From positions 186,001 through 250,000 of the forward strand of contig JAPFFF010000018.1 in NCBI GenBank assembly GCA_039105265.1: a DNA stretch of 64,000 nucleotides, given 5' to 3'. Position numbers and translations under genes: made by a program. The notes under the pieces were generated by a model that did no database searches, had not been told where the DNA came from, and worked only from the letters and a program-made list of their open reading frames with translations. Source of the DNA: Tritrichomonas musculus. Lineage: Eukaryota; Parabasalia; Tritrichomonadida; Tritrichomonadidae. This document shows, piece by piece, positions 38,153-47,735 of this stretch (position 1 is its first letter; the number at the start of each line of letters is the position of its first letter).

Positions 38153-39622
38153 AACTTTGTTTTTTAATTATCGCGTGTAAAATTACGGTTTTTTTTATCT
38201 CAATTTATCAGAAATATATATCGATTTTTTTCACAATTTTTTTATTTTTATTTTTAATTTTAAAAAGATAAATAATATCAGATTTTGAATTCACTGGTAT
38301 GAATTTTATTTTTCTTAGAAATTAATTTCTAAGAAAAAAAATTCTGATAAATTTAACAGAAATATTTCTATTAAATTTATCAGAAATTATGATAGTTTTT
38401 AATTCAAAAAAAAACATTTTTTATATGAAACGAAAACGATTAACACCTGATCAGAAGGCCAAAATAATAGAATATTATGGGAGATATAATAATAAATTGA
38501 CATTTATTGCTTTTAGAATGAATCTTCCAGAGTCTACAGTACGCTGTTTTATAAAAGAATATAAAAAAAGTGGCCAATTCCAAAAGCAATTAGGAAGGCC
38601 ACCAAAAATTACCTCTGATCAAATTGAAGGTGTTGTCCAAACTTTCGAGGAGACACCTGAAACAACTTTAAGAGAAGCCAAAAAAGAGACAGACATTTCT
38701 ATAACTTCAATGTTGAAAATTTTACATGAATTTGATATCAAATACTTCAGAAAAATTGCAATTTCAAAACTAACGGAGCAACATAAACAAAAAAGAGTCG
38801 AATTCTCTCAAATGATGAGCGATGTTCTACCAAATTCCTCTCTCAATATAATCAATACTGACGAGTCGACGATCGAAGTTGACTTATTAAAAGGAGGAAT
38901 TTGGAGTCGACGAGGTCATTATCCCCCAGGATCATTCAAAGAAAAGGAGCCTTATCCTATTCATGTGATGGTCTGGGGGAATTGGCCCCATCGGATACAA
39001 AACCAAGCTTCTCAGAGTTAAAGGAAAGTTAAATTCAGTTAAATAAATTGATTTATTAACTGAAAAAGGAATTTTCACAGAATTATATGCAAAGTTCAAA
39101 GATGACTTTGTCTTTCAACAAGACAACGCCCCTTGCCACAAGTCCAAGTATACCCAAAGCCTTTTAACTGATTGTGTTCCTACTCTATTGGACTGGCCAG
39201 CGAAGTTGCCTGACCTCAGTCCAATAGAGCAAGTTTGGAACTTTTTGAAAAATAAAATGATCGGATTAACTTTTTCAGATGAAGATTCACTTTTTGAATC
39301 CATTTTAAAAGAATGGGACCGAATACCTCCTGAAACGATACATAACTTTTATGAATCATTTAGAGCAAGATGTATCGTATGCGCACAGATTCATGGTGAG
39401 TCCCTCAATGGACACTGGAAAGAAGTTCGAAAACAGCATGATCTTTATCGAACAACTTTTGAATAAAAAAATTTTATTTTTTGAGAACTTTATATATTAT
39501 ATTTTGATTGACATGAAAAAAAAACGGAAATTAATTTTCGCGTGTAAACTTACGGTTTTTAAGAATTTATTTTAAAAATTGTATGATTTATTTTTTACAC
39601 GCGAAAAATAAAAAACAAAGTT
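38153..39622 (+). mobile_element. Tc1/mariner-superfamily transposon, nearly full length
   Basis: Terminal inverted repeats start AACTTTGTTTTTTA at 38153 and end as the reverse complement at 39622, bordered by TA at 38151-38152 and 39623-39624. The motif CGCGTGTAAA recurs inside both TIRs and again as a direct copy at about 39540, giving an IR/DR-like set of likely transposase-binding sites. The interior carries one transposase gene in broken form. The total length of about 1.47 kb is typical of the superfamily. Confidence 0.85.
38389..39466 (+). pseudogene. Tc1/mariner transposase, broken (DD34E type)
   Basis: The first frame (38389-39021) encodes helix-turn-helix DNA-binding regions (starting near MKRKRLTPDQKAKIIEYYG, probably the true start at 38425; includes the GRPP linker). 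It also contains the first catalytic Asp in NTDEST. A frame change near 38985 and an in-frame stop near 39044 separate it from the rest. The rest carries QQDNAPCH (second Asp) and SPIEQVWNFL (catalytic Glu), the latter lying in the open frame 39188-39466. Between the second Asp and the Glu there are 34 residues, i.e. DD34E, the Tc1 pattern. The element therefore no longer makes a complete transposase, but it is fairly young because only a few lesions are visible. Confidence 0.85.
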
Positions 39623-39939
39623 TAAATGCCGTTTGTAATTATATTCATCAAACCAAGAATATCGTAAAATTCTTTTTACGAAGGTATACAAGCCTAAACA
39701 TGGACCGCAAAGCTCTATAATATGCCTTTGACAAAAGTAATAGTCCATTAAATAGTTTTTTACAAAAGATATGTTTTAATTTTGGTTGAAATTAATAAAT
39801 TTGAAAATCTTGATGCCAACCATAGAGATTAAAATTATTTGGTTTTCTAAAAGGCAGCATTATATATATGTTCGACCATTTTCATTGCAATTATTAAATT
39901 TGTACATATTATTTTTCATCTAAACATTTATTTTCTTTT

Positions 39940-41832
39940 TATTTTGAGAAATTATTATATGAAATGAATATAATTTTGTATCTGATTGCTTATCTTCATC
40001 TGAAACATTTTTAGTAGTTTGTTCTGTAGTCATTTCTTTGATATCTCTACGGCGATACAAAAATATATGAGATCTGGTAGTCTTATATATTTTTCTGAAT
40101 CCTGTTAAAGCTTTATAATCTCCGTCTACTGCTATTGCAAAGTCAATATATGAAATTATGTCAAAATGATCTGAATAGGAAAGAACAATTTCGATAAGTT
40201 CTCATGATATTATATAAGACTTATATTCCTTTAATAAATCAGTTTCGTCATTTGATTTGTAACTTTTAAAGTGAATCTTACTTTTTAATTTCCTTTCTGG
40301 TCTTAAATCATCAAGATTGTCTTGTTTTTATGACATTTTTATGAATTAACTAAAGACCGTTTATAAAAAAAAAAAACATAAAATAATATGTTAATGAATG
40401 GTTTATAGATTTTAAAAGACTCTTCTAATAGAATGCTATTGCGGTTTTAAATAGAATAAAAGAAAGGAGAATTATTTGTTTTCTTTTTAAAAAAGAATCA
40501 AATTTTTAAAGTTCTTAATTTCATCCCACATAAAGGGTGTGTGCAGAAGGCTGGAGTCGAATCAGTAAGCCTACTTTTGGGAAAGTGCACTTCAAAAAAG
40601 CCACAATTTGAAAAATATACTGTTATTTTAACTACAAAACAAATAGTTTGAGTTAAACTTTTTCATAACAAATTTTATTTTAAATCATTGAATATATATA
40701 TTTAATGAAATAATGTTAATCTTTCTATAAATTACAAACTAATAAAATGGTATCTGATTTACATGCATTCATTGTTTTATGAAACATTAGAAAGAAGTGG
40801 TTTAAAAATATATATATTTTAGAATAATGATATTATTCCACTGCCGCTATTCGAAGATTCCAGATGTTTCGACCGCAGCTACAACGTTTCCAGGAGCTGA
40901 GGTAGAATGAATTCCGTCGAATATTCTTCATACTTTGTCAATTTGAGTTGATAATTTTTCTGATAGTACTTTTCTAGAAGTATACATTTTTTGTTAAGAA
41001 AATATAACAAGGTCAAGTGGTTGCAAAAAATGAGAAGCATGTGGAACTAAATAAATGACTTTTATTTTTTTTAATCTAAATCATAATCACGTAATGCTTT
41101 TGAATGTGAGGAGCAAACATCTATTATTAAAATGGTATATCCATCGTAATTTGATCGTTCTTTCTCTATTTTTTTTTGTTCTTCAATAGCAGGAAAAAAG
41201 ATAATCTCTAACCCAAATTTTATAAGCTGTAAAAATTAGAACCCTTTGTTTTGGTTTTAGATTAATAAGTTATTAGGTGTTAATTTTTTAAAAATAGCCG
41301 AATCTACTGTTTTGCGCTGGATAATTAACAATTGCTTTAAATATGTGCCATCACATAAGATGCAATGCACCAGAGTAGAACTATATGATTTTCGTCGTAT
41401 TGGTATATTTATGTTTATTTCATTATAATTCCAGAAACAATAACATTATAGGAATGAGTATCAACATAGTCATCTTCTTCTTGTTGCTATAACCTATTTC
41501 CCCATTAACATTAATCTTTAATGCTTCTCTATTCATAGTTTAAAAATTATAAATTCAAAGAATAAGTTTCTCCGTGATGTAGATCAACAGTACATAATTT
41601 TCTTTCCGAAAATTGGACATTAGAAATTTTTATTTTAAATTGGCGGTTATTTTGCTTTTTGTTCATACATTGTCTTAGTTACAAATACATAATTATTATT
41701 TGTAGAATAAGAAAAAACAGGTTTAGGACGAGCAATTGAATTAAATTGAAACATTATTGTTGTTAAAACAAGAGTTGACCAATTTAATTTTCTCCTTTTG
41801 AACTTTGTTGAATTAAACTTGTAATTCCTCAT
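39940..41832 (-). pseudogene. decayed DNA-transposon relic with DDE_1 (CENP-B/pogo-like) signature
   Basis: Fragments of protein-like sequence are readable only on the minus strand. One fragment (about 41.04-41.2 kb) reads DGYTILIIDVCSSHSKALRD, and after a short gap KVIYLVPHASHFLQPLDLV. This matches the DDE_1 pattern 'LLLDGHSSH...LPPHTSHLLQPLDV'. Another fragment (about 39.96-40.25 kb) reads DFAIAVDGDYKALTGFRKIYK and a basic RRRDIKE stretch. It may be the C-terminal part of the same element or an independent relic. Many stops and frame changes lie between the pieces, so it is long dead. No terminal repeats were found. Confidence 0.4.
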
Positions 41833-42930
41833 TCATAATTTTTTGACCATATGCTTTCATCATTTATTGTATGCACTTTGGTTGAAGTACTTATGATTAT
41901 TATTGTATTTGTAATTGTAATATGAGTTATCACTGTTTTATTCAATGAATTAGCTCAACCAATATTTTAATATTTTAAAAGACCTAAAGAACAATTTATT
42001 ACAGTAAATAAGTGTAAAAAGATATGTTTATATAATTATGCACATCATTTTTAAAAAAATTATATAGCTTTTGGCAGTATTATAGCTAAAACTTTTGGAA
42101 CAAATATTCCAGTCGCGAATCAGGCTATGTAAAAATGGCCAAGTTATAATCCAGAATCTACTTAGATTCATCAAAATGCAGTGAAAATGATTGATGAACA
42201 ACACGTTATTATTTCATTGTGTAAAACTCGTTAATCATCAATTAACTTTCAAAAATGGTGCAAAACCTAACAAACATAACTTTTTTCTCAAGCATACTAA
42301 GAGTGCATGCGCAGATACTAAAAAATATTACATGAAAAAATGAATTAATATATATGTATATATATAATGTTAATTTTTTTTTATACTTCAGTATGATACA
42401 AATTCTATATTGGCCTTAACCGCCAAAAGCTTATCATTATGATTCTCCGTTTAAAATTTTTTCTACCCAATTTTTTGACATTTCATTTTCAGTGATTCTC
42501 TTTTTAAATATATGTTTTTTCATCATTAGGAACTTTACAATATAATGTCAAGATATAAAAAATAGATTTGGATATTAACCCTAATTTCGATTATCTTAAT
42601 AGTCAAATATTATACATGAAATTCATTGATTGAAATACTGATAAAACATTGTATAAAGATTTATTAATTACATATTCCTTTTATTTAGCGTTGAGCGAAT
42701 AAAAATATTTAGTTTATTCTTATTCAAAAATTCTGAATGATTGAATATTTTTATTTAAAAAAATTAACAGAATTTTATAGTACAGATTTTTTATCTTATT
42801 TTCCTCATTTTTCATCATTTATACTCAAGTTTAATTAAAAAATATGATTGAAATAATTATTTCACCTTAAAACTTTTTTCTAGAAAAAACATAGCAATAG
42901 AATTAAAATATTTCAAAACATAATTTATTC
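41833..42930. other. intergenic region upstream of the Rab gene
   Basis: AT-rich with no credible ORF. A TA dinucleotide run occurs near 42350-42366. Some stretches (about 42060-42300) have more mixed composition and could be further transposon remains, but nothing is recognisable. Confidence 0.4.
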
Positions 42931-43524
42931 ATGCGCAAGGCAAAAATTGTTTTAGTTGGATCGGCTCATACTGGAAAAACATCTCTTGTTAATCGATTTG
43001 TATATGGCGAATTTTCACCGCATACAATGCCTTCAACGCAGCCTGCATTTTTCCAAAAAAAAGTTAATTATCTCGGAACAGAATTCACTCTTGAAATATG
43101 GGATACAGCAGGACAAGAACAATATCATGCTCTATCGCCAATGTATTATCGTGATGCTGATGCAGGAATTGTAGTATTTGATTTAACTGATATGAGCAGT
43201 TTCGCAAAATCAAAGCAATGGGTATCTGAACTTCGACAAAATCGCGGTGATTCAATTACAATTGCCCTTGCTGGCAACAAAAGCGATTTACAATCTATTC
43301 GGACAGTGAAACTTGATTCAATTCAGCAATTTGCTAAACAAATTAACGCTGAATCTTTTGAAACATCAGCAAAAACAGGGGAAAATGTTCAGCTTTTATT
43401 CAATTCATTAGTCAAAACTTTATCTTCTAAAACACCAACTCCTCAAACTCAAAATATGGTTGGCCGAAAAAGATCAAGTGTTCGTTTCGAAGACAGACTT
43501 GAAGAACAAAAATCATGCTGTTGA
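42931..43524 (+). CDS. Rab GTPase, Rab21/Rab5-like
   Basis: 197 residues with every G-box: P-loop GSAHTGKT (10-17), WDTAGQE (57-63), NKSD (116-119), ETSAK (144-148), and the prenylation signal CC at the very C-terminus. EQYHALSPMYYRDADAGIVV and QWVSELR are closest in wording to human Rab21 (ERFHALGPIYYRDSNGAILV, NWVKELR), so it belongs to the Rab5/Rab21/Rab22 endosomal group. Such GTPases control early endosome traffic and need VPS9-domain exchange factors. A candidate VPS9 protein is encoded 1.1 kb downstream on the same strand. The catalytic Gln of WDTAGQ is present, so it should hydrolyse GTP. The ATG is the first in frame. Confidence 0.9.
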   Translation: MRKAKIVLVGSAHTGKTSLVNRFVYGEFSPHTMPSTQPAFFQKKVNYLGTEFTLEIWDTAGQEQYHALSPMYYRDADAGIVVFDLTDMSSFAKSKQWVSELRQNRGDSITIALAGNKSDLQSIRTVKLDSIQQFAKQINAESFETSAKTGENVQLLFNSLVKTLSSKTPTPQTQNMVGRKRSSVRFEDRLEEQKSCC

Positions 43525-44627
43525 ATAAAAATTAAAAAAGTGTTTTTTTTTGAATCTTTGAATTTATTTACCTTTTGAAAGACATTACCATAGTTGAGAA
43601 ATGAAGTAAACTATATTCCAATAATTCTGATAGATAAGATGAAAAAACTTTATATTCAACTAAATTTATATGTAATTATTTTTAATAGATTTGCTATCTT
43701 GATAATCGATATCTGAATTGGCATTACTTTGAGCCGGATTATTCATCATAATCAAAATGCAAGTTTTATGTTCATCCAAATAATAGTGAACAACCTCTAT
43801 CTTAACAAAGAATAAACACATTTATTCTTCCGTGAGATTTGTTGAAAAATAAAAAATTAAACATTGAATTATAAACATTGCAAACGCAATTTGCTATTAA
43901 AGTTTTCTGATCATTCTCTTAAAAATGATAATATTTTTTTGATTAACAAAATGATAATCATCATAAATGAGGAAAATTCAATGAAAACAAAATTGTTGAT
44001 GAAAAAAAAAAAATAGAAAATATTTGAAAACGATATCATTATTTAATTAAATTGAAATACAGTGCTAGAATTATCATCAGGAGATAGTCAATTCCAAGAT
44101 AATGAGACCTAATATTGGCTGAAATATTAAGTTGATAATCGATATTAAATATTAAAGCTAAGTATCACAACAATTTATTTACATTACTGCAAGTATTATT
44201 TCTCACATATTTTTATTTAGCCTTAAATAAAATCGAACTGAAGATAAACAAATAATCTTTTTTTAAATAATTGATTATTATTTGTGAGATAAGGTAAGAA
44301 ATTGAATCAGTTATCAATTTTTTAATATTACAATATAATGATAAATATTAAATTAAATTAGAAAATAAATTTATAATTTACAACATTAATTATTTTCTTG
44401 CTCTATATTTAAATATAAATTAATAATATTCGAAAATCATGCTGTTATGATATGTCATTTTCAAATGAAATTCGGTGATATTTTCAATATGAAAAAATTT
44501 TACAACAATCTAATTAAAATAATGTAAATAATTTTTTTTTGTTTATGGATTAGGAATTATATATAAAAAAATAGCGATACATATTATGTTTACAAAATTA
44601 AGATAATATCAGAAAAAGTTACTCTCT
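43525..44627. other. intergenic region
   Basis: About 1.1 kb of AT-rich sequence with short A runs. No ORF, tRNA or inverted-repeat element was recognised. Confidence 0.4.
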
Positions 44628-44649
44628 TTCAATCATTATAATGATTGAA
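44628..44649. promoter_or_regulatory. 22-bp perfect palindrome at the start codon
   Basis: The sequence TTCAATCATTA followed by its own reverse complement ends on the A of the gene's ATG. The TCATTA within it fits the trichomonad Inr consensus (TCA, pyrimidine, T, T/A), and the palindrome presents the site on both strands. Confidence 0.45.
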
Positions 44650-46610
44650 TGGATGAAGATTTAGATCCACTAAACATAGGCAATGTAAAATCAACAAATG
44701 TTAAAAAGTTTTCAGTTAAAACCCATGTCATGTCAAAGTCGACAAGCAGCGAACCAGTTGATATTTTTTCAGTTACGAAAACCAAAAAAACAAAAAAAAG
44801 AACAAAAGCAGAAGATTCAGATAATCAAGTGTTTTTTGAATCCCCAATTCAAAAGAGCCTCAATCCAAATTCTAGTATTCATAGGCGACGGAAATCATTA
44901 AAAGAGATAACCAAAAAAGCAGAACAAGATTTTGAAAGCATTTCTCCTCGCCCTGATGTAATTCCGCCATCACCATCTCTTCCAGAAATGTCGTCATGCT
45001 TAGCTGATAGCAAAGAAAAAACCACAACAAATAATATCTTTGATTTAATATCTACTAATGATACTCAAAAATCCACTCCTACTATGTATAAAACAGATTT
45101 ATTCAATGATGATGGCAATTATTCAAATGAAGACTTTTCGATTTATTTTCTTAAGGAAAATTGGAATAAAGAGCCATCAAAATCAGTAAAACCAGCTCGA
45201 ATTAAAATGCTTAATCGCTCAATAGATATTTTGGATAGCTTATTTAAAAATTTAAAAACAGATCTCGATAAATCGGTTTTAGAACGTCTGAATGATGAAG
45301 CGAGCAGGAATGCAATTAATCAGAAACTTATTTCAACCAGGCGCCGGGGTTTGGAAAAAAATAGAAAAATAGCCGTCTTACAAAACATTTATTTGCAAAA
45401 AAAGCAGAAAATCGAAGAAATTAAAAAAGAAGTTATTCGATCAAAAATGGCTCGTACAGCTGCATTTATCGAACTCTTAAAAAAAATGAATAATGAGTCG
45501 GAAAAAGATGATAAACTTATACCAGCAATTAATGTAGAAGCTTTTCAAACATCTTTGGAAAAGATGGACGTTGAACCAAAAGCACGAATTACAAAAATTA
45601 AACAAAAGCTTAAAAGACTTAAACCTCATCTTCGTGAAATAGTTCCAACTAAACCAGGAACTGGAGACTGGTATCAAAACATTGTTCATCCTGACTCAAA
45701 AACTGGACAGATTATTCAAAGATTTGAAGCTAATGTCAACGAGCTTACTTATGATGACGTATACTTAATTGTTCAACATATAGCCAAAAAACTCGATAAA
45801 TCAAGTAAGAAAAAAACAACAAATTCAGGCTTAAATTCACCAAGTTTGAACATTTCTACAAGTGCAGAAATTGATCCAAAAAATGATCTCGATGGTGATA
45901 TAAATAATACTAGCAATAATACAGGGAATATTAGTAATAGCAATTCAATTGATGAATTAGCGCTAACTGAAAGTGAAAATCGTAAATTTATACTTGTAGA
46001 GCAATTAATGTTTGATCTTGCTTGGCAGAAAAAGAAATATCCATTTGGCGTTATTCGAGGCGATCCGTCTCATACTCGTATAAAGCCACATCTCCCAGTG
46101 TCTGCTGATCTTTTTCCAGCAGCGATAGGAAATACACTAATTCCAAAAGTATATGCCTTTACTCCATTTTCTGCTCTGAATGGAATGAATTGGCCATTTA
46201 AATCAGCAGTTGATATGATTTTTGAAATGTTTATTCTCACAAATCCTTTTGAAATAGCACGAGTATTCTGGAATGTAATACAAGAAACTGCGCAATGTAT
46301 GCAAAAGATATATTTCATTGATCAAGGAATTCCATCTGAAGAAGTTGAAATCGATTTTGATAGTCTTTTCCCTGTTTTAATGATTTGCGTTTTTACTTTT
46401 GGATCTGATGAATGGTTGGAAATTGCTCTTTACACAATTTCATTTAATGAACAAGTTCCTGAAGATCCTCAATTACAGTTTGCAATGACTTATCTAGAAG
46501 GCTTAGTGACACACATAATGGCGCTTGATCCAAAAGTTCTAAAGAAAAAAGCTACTGAAATGAGAAACAAATGGGCAGACGAAGAACACGATCCTCTTGG
46601 CGTTAAATAA
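44649..46610 (+). CDS. probable VPS9-domain protein (Rab5/Rab21 exchange factor candidate)
   Basis: 653 residues. The N-terminal ~170 residues are basic and Ser/Thr-rich. A coiled coil spans about 190-330, with an Asn/Ser-rich linker near 390-430. The C-terminal ~210 residues are globular. The stretch IDFDSLFPVLMICVF followed by a helix and FAMTYLEGLVTHIMAL resembles the core of VPS9 domains (D-x-L-x-P-v-l ... y-x-l-t-x-l-x-a-l-x-x-I), preceded by the usual helical bundle. VPS9 proteins load GTP on Rab5-family GTPases at endosomes. The domain call is by eye and the match is moderate, and a different helical domain cannot be excluded. An out-of-frame ATG lies 8 bp upstream of the chosen start. 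Confidence 0.5.
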   Translation: MDEDLDPLNIGNVKSTNVKKFSVKTHVMSKSTSSEPVDIFSVTKTKKTKKRTKAEDSDNQVFFESPIQKSLNPNSSIHRRRKSLKEITKKAEQDFESISPRPDVIPPSPSLPEMSSCLADSKEKTTTNNIFDLISTNDTQKSTPTMYKTDLFNDDGNYSNEDFSIYFLKENWNKEPSKSVKPARIKMLNRSIDILDSLFKNLKTDLDKSVLERLNDEASRNAINQKLISTRRRGLEKNRKIAVLQNIYLQKKQKIEEIKKEVIRSKMARTAAFIELLKKMNNESEKDDKLIPAINVEAFQTSLEKMDVEPKARITKIKQKLKRLKPHLREIVPTKPGTGDWYQNIVHPDSKTGQIIQRFEANVNELTYDDVYLIVQHIAKKLDKSSKKKTTNSGLNSPSLNISTSAEIDPKNDLDGDINNTSNNTGNISNSNSIDELALTESENRKFILVEQLMFDLAWQKKKYPFGVIRGDPSHTRIKPHLPVSADLFPAAIGNTLIPKVYAFTPFSALNGMNWPFKSAVDMIFEMFILTNPFEIARVFWNVIQETAQCMQKIYFIDQGIPSEEVEIDFDSLFPVLMICVFTFGSDEWLEIALYTISFNEQVPEDPQLQFAMTYLEGLVTHIMALDPKVLKKKATEMRNKWADEEHDPLGVK

Positions 46611-47021
46611 TTGATATTTCTGTTTCTTGATTTTAATGTTAACATATTAAGCGATAAGTAAACTCTATTATTTATAAATATATGAACTTCCTTTTTTTTA
46701 TTTGAATTACAATTTGGCCATACGAAATATAAACAAATGGTAGATATGCTCAACAAATAGCACAAAAAGAAAACGTAGAGTATGAAATATGTTATATTTC
46801 AATGATTACTTGAGTTTCCTTTCTGCTAAATTCTTGAAAAAAATAATAAATTATCATATTTAAAAAACCAATGAATAAAATGTAATTGACTTTTTATCAA
46901 ATAAATAATACAAAATATCTAAATTAAGTATAAATATGATTTTTTATAAAAAAAATTATTTAACATACAAATATATTTCAAAATGAAGGAATATCCCTTG
47001 GCATTCTCTTTAATTTAATTA
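46611..47021. other. intergenic region between convergent genes
   Basis: AT-rich 3' flanks of the VPS9-like and IBD-domain genes. No further feature was seen. Confidence 0.4.
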
Positions 47022-47735
47022 TCATATTATCTGATGTCCTGGAAGATGATCTTCGTCATCTTTATAATCATCCTTAAAATCAAAGTGAGTACAATCGTAC
47101 AACGAATTATCTGACAAATCTGGAATATCATTCAAATTTATATTAAAATCTGTTAGAATAGGATCATCAGAACCCAGTGGAGGTGGGATATGCTGTTCCA
47201 TAACCTCTTCATGAGGAACTTCAATTGGTTTATTGACAACTACTGGCGCTGGTTCTTTTTGAGTATTCTTTATTGGTGGTACTTTTTCAACAGGCTCATA
47301 TCTTCTGATTGTCCACTGGCGCAATTCTATTAACATTGGATGCGTTTGAATCATTTGCAAAGATTTGACAAAGGACTTGACATGATCAAGATTATTTTGA
47401 ATTTTATAGTAATGCAATGCTTGTAATGACCCATTGATTGACGATTTACATTTCGAAAGGAGAATACATAATTGTTTTGAATTAACTGCTATCTGATTAT
47501 CTTCAAGCCAAAAAATACCACAAACAATACATCTCTTCCAGTCATCACAATCATTCCTAATAGTAAAGTTTTTAATCATTTGTAATATAAGTTCAAAAGT
47601 TTGGGTACTATGATTTCTTCTATTCTTACAAACAGACGATGAAAGTGTTAATCGCATAAATAAATATTGCTTTTTATCTTCTTTGTTGAGTAATTCGAAA
47701 AACTGTGGGAGTTCTGTATATGTTTTGTTATTCAT
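47022..47735 (-). CDS. IBD-domain protein, IBP39-like Inr-binding transcription factor
   Basis: 237 residues. The N-terminal ~125 residues carry CIVCGIFWLEDNQIAVNSK then QLCILLSKCKSSINGSL. These are the hallmarks, as I remember them, of the initiator-binding domain (IBD, winged-helix fold) of Trichomonas vaginalis IBP39, including the KCKSSINGSLQ helix. IBP39 binds the Inr at the transcription start and recruits RNA polymerase II through its C-terminal part. Here the C-terminal ~90 residues are proline-rich then acidic (DFNINLNDIPDL), which could be an activation or recruitment region. It is shorter than IBP39 (about 338 residues), so it is probably a paralogue rather than the orthologue. The family is known only from parabasalids. 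Confidence 0.75.
   Translation of the reverse strand: MNNKTYTELPQFFELLNKEDKKQYLFMRLTLSSSVCKNRRNHSTQTFELILQMIKNFTIRNDCDDWKRCIVCGIFWLEDNQIAVNSKQLCILLSKCKSSINGSLQALHYYKIQNNLDHVKSFVKSLQMIQTHPMLIELRQWTIRRYEPVEKVPPIKNTQKEPAPVVVNKPIEVPHEEVMEQHIPPPLGSDDPILTDFNINLNDIPDLSDNSLYDCTHFDFKDDYKDDEDHLPGHQII

Noticed and set aside
40511-40600. tRNA-like patch with a B-box-like GGAGTCGAATCA
   Set aside because: No acceptor or anticodon stem can be built on either strand; at most a tRNA fragment or chance.
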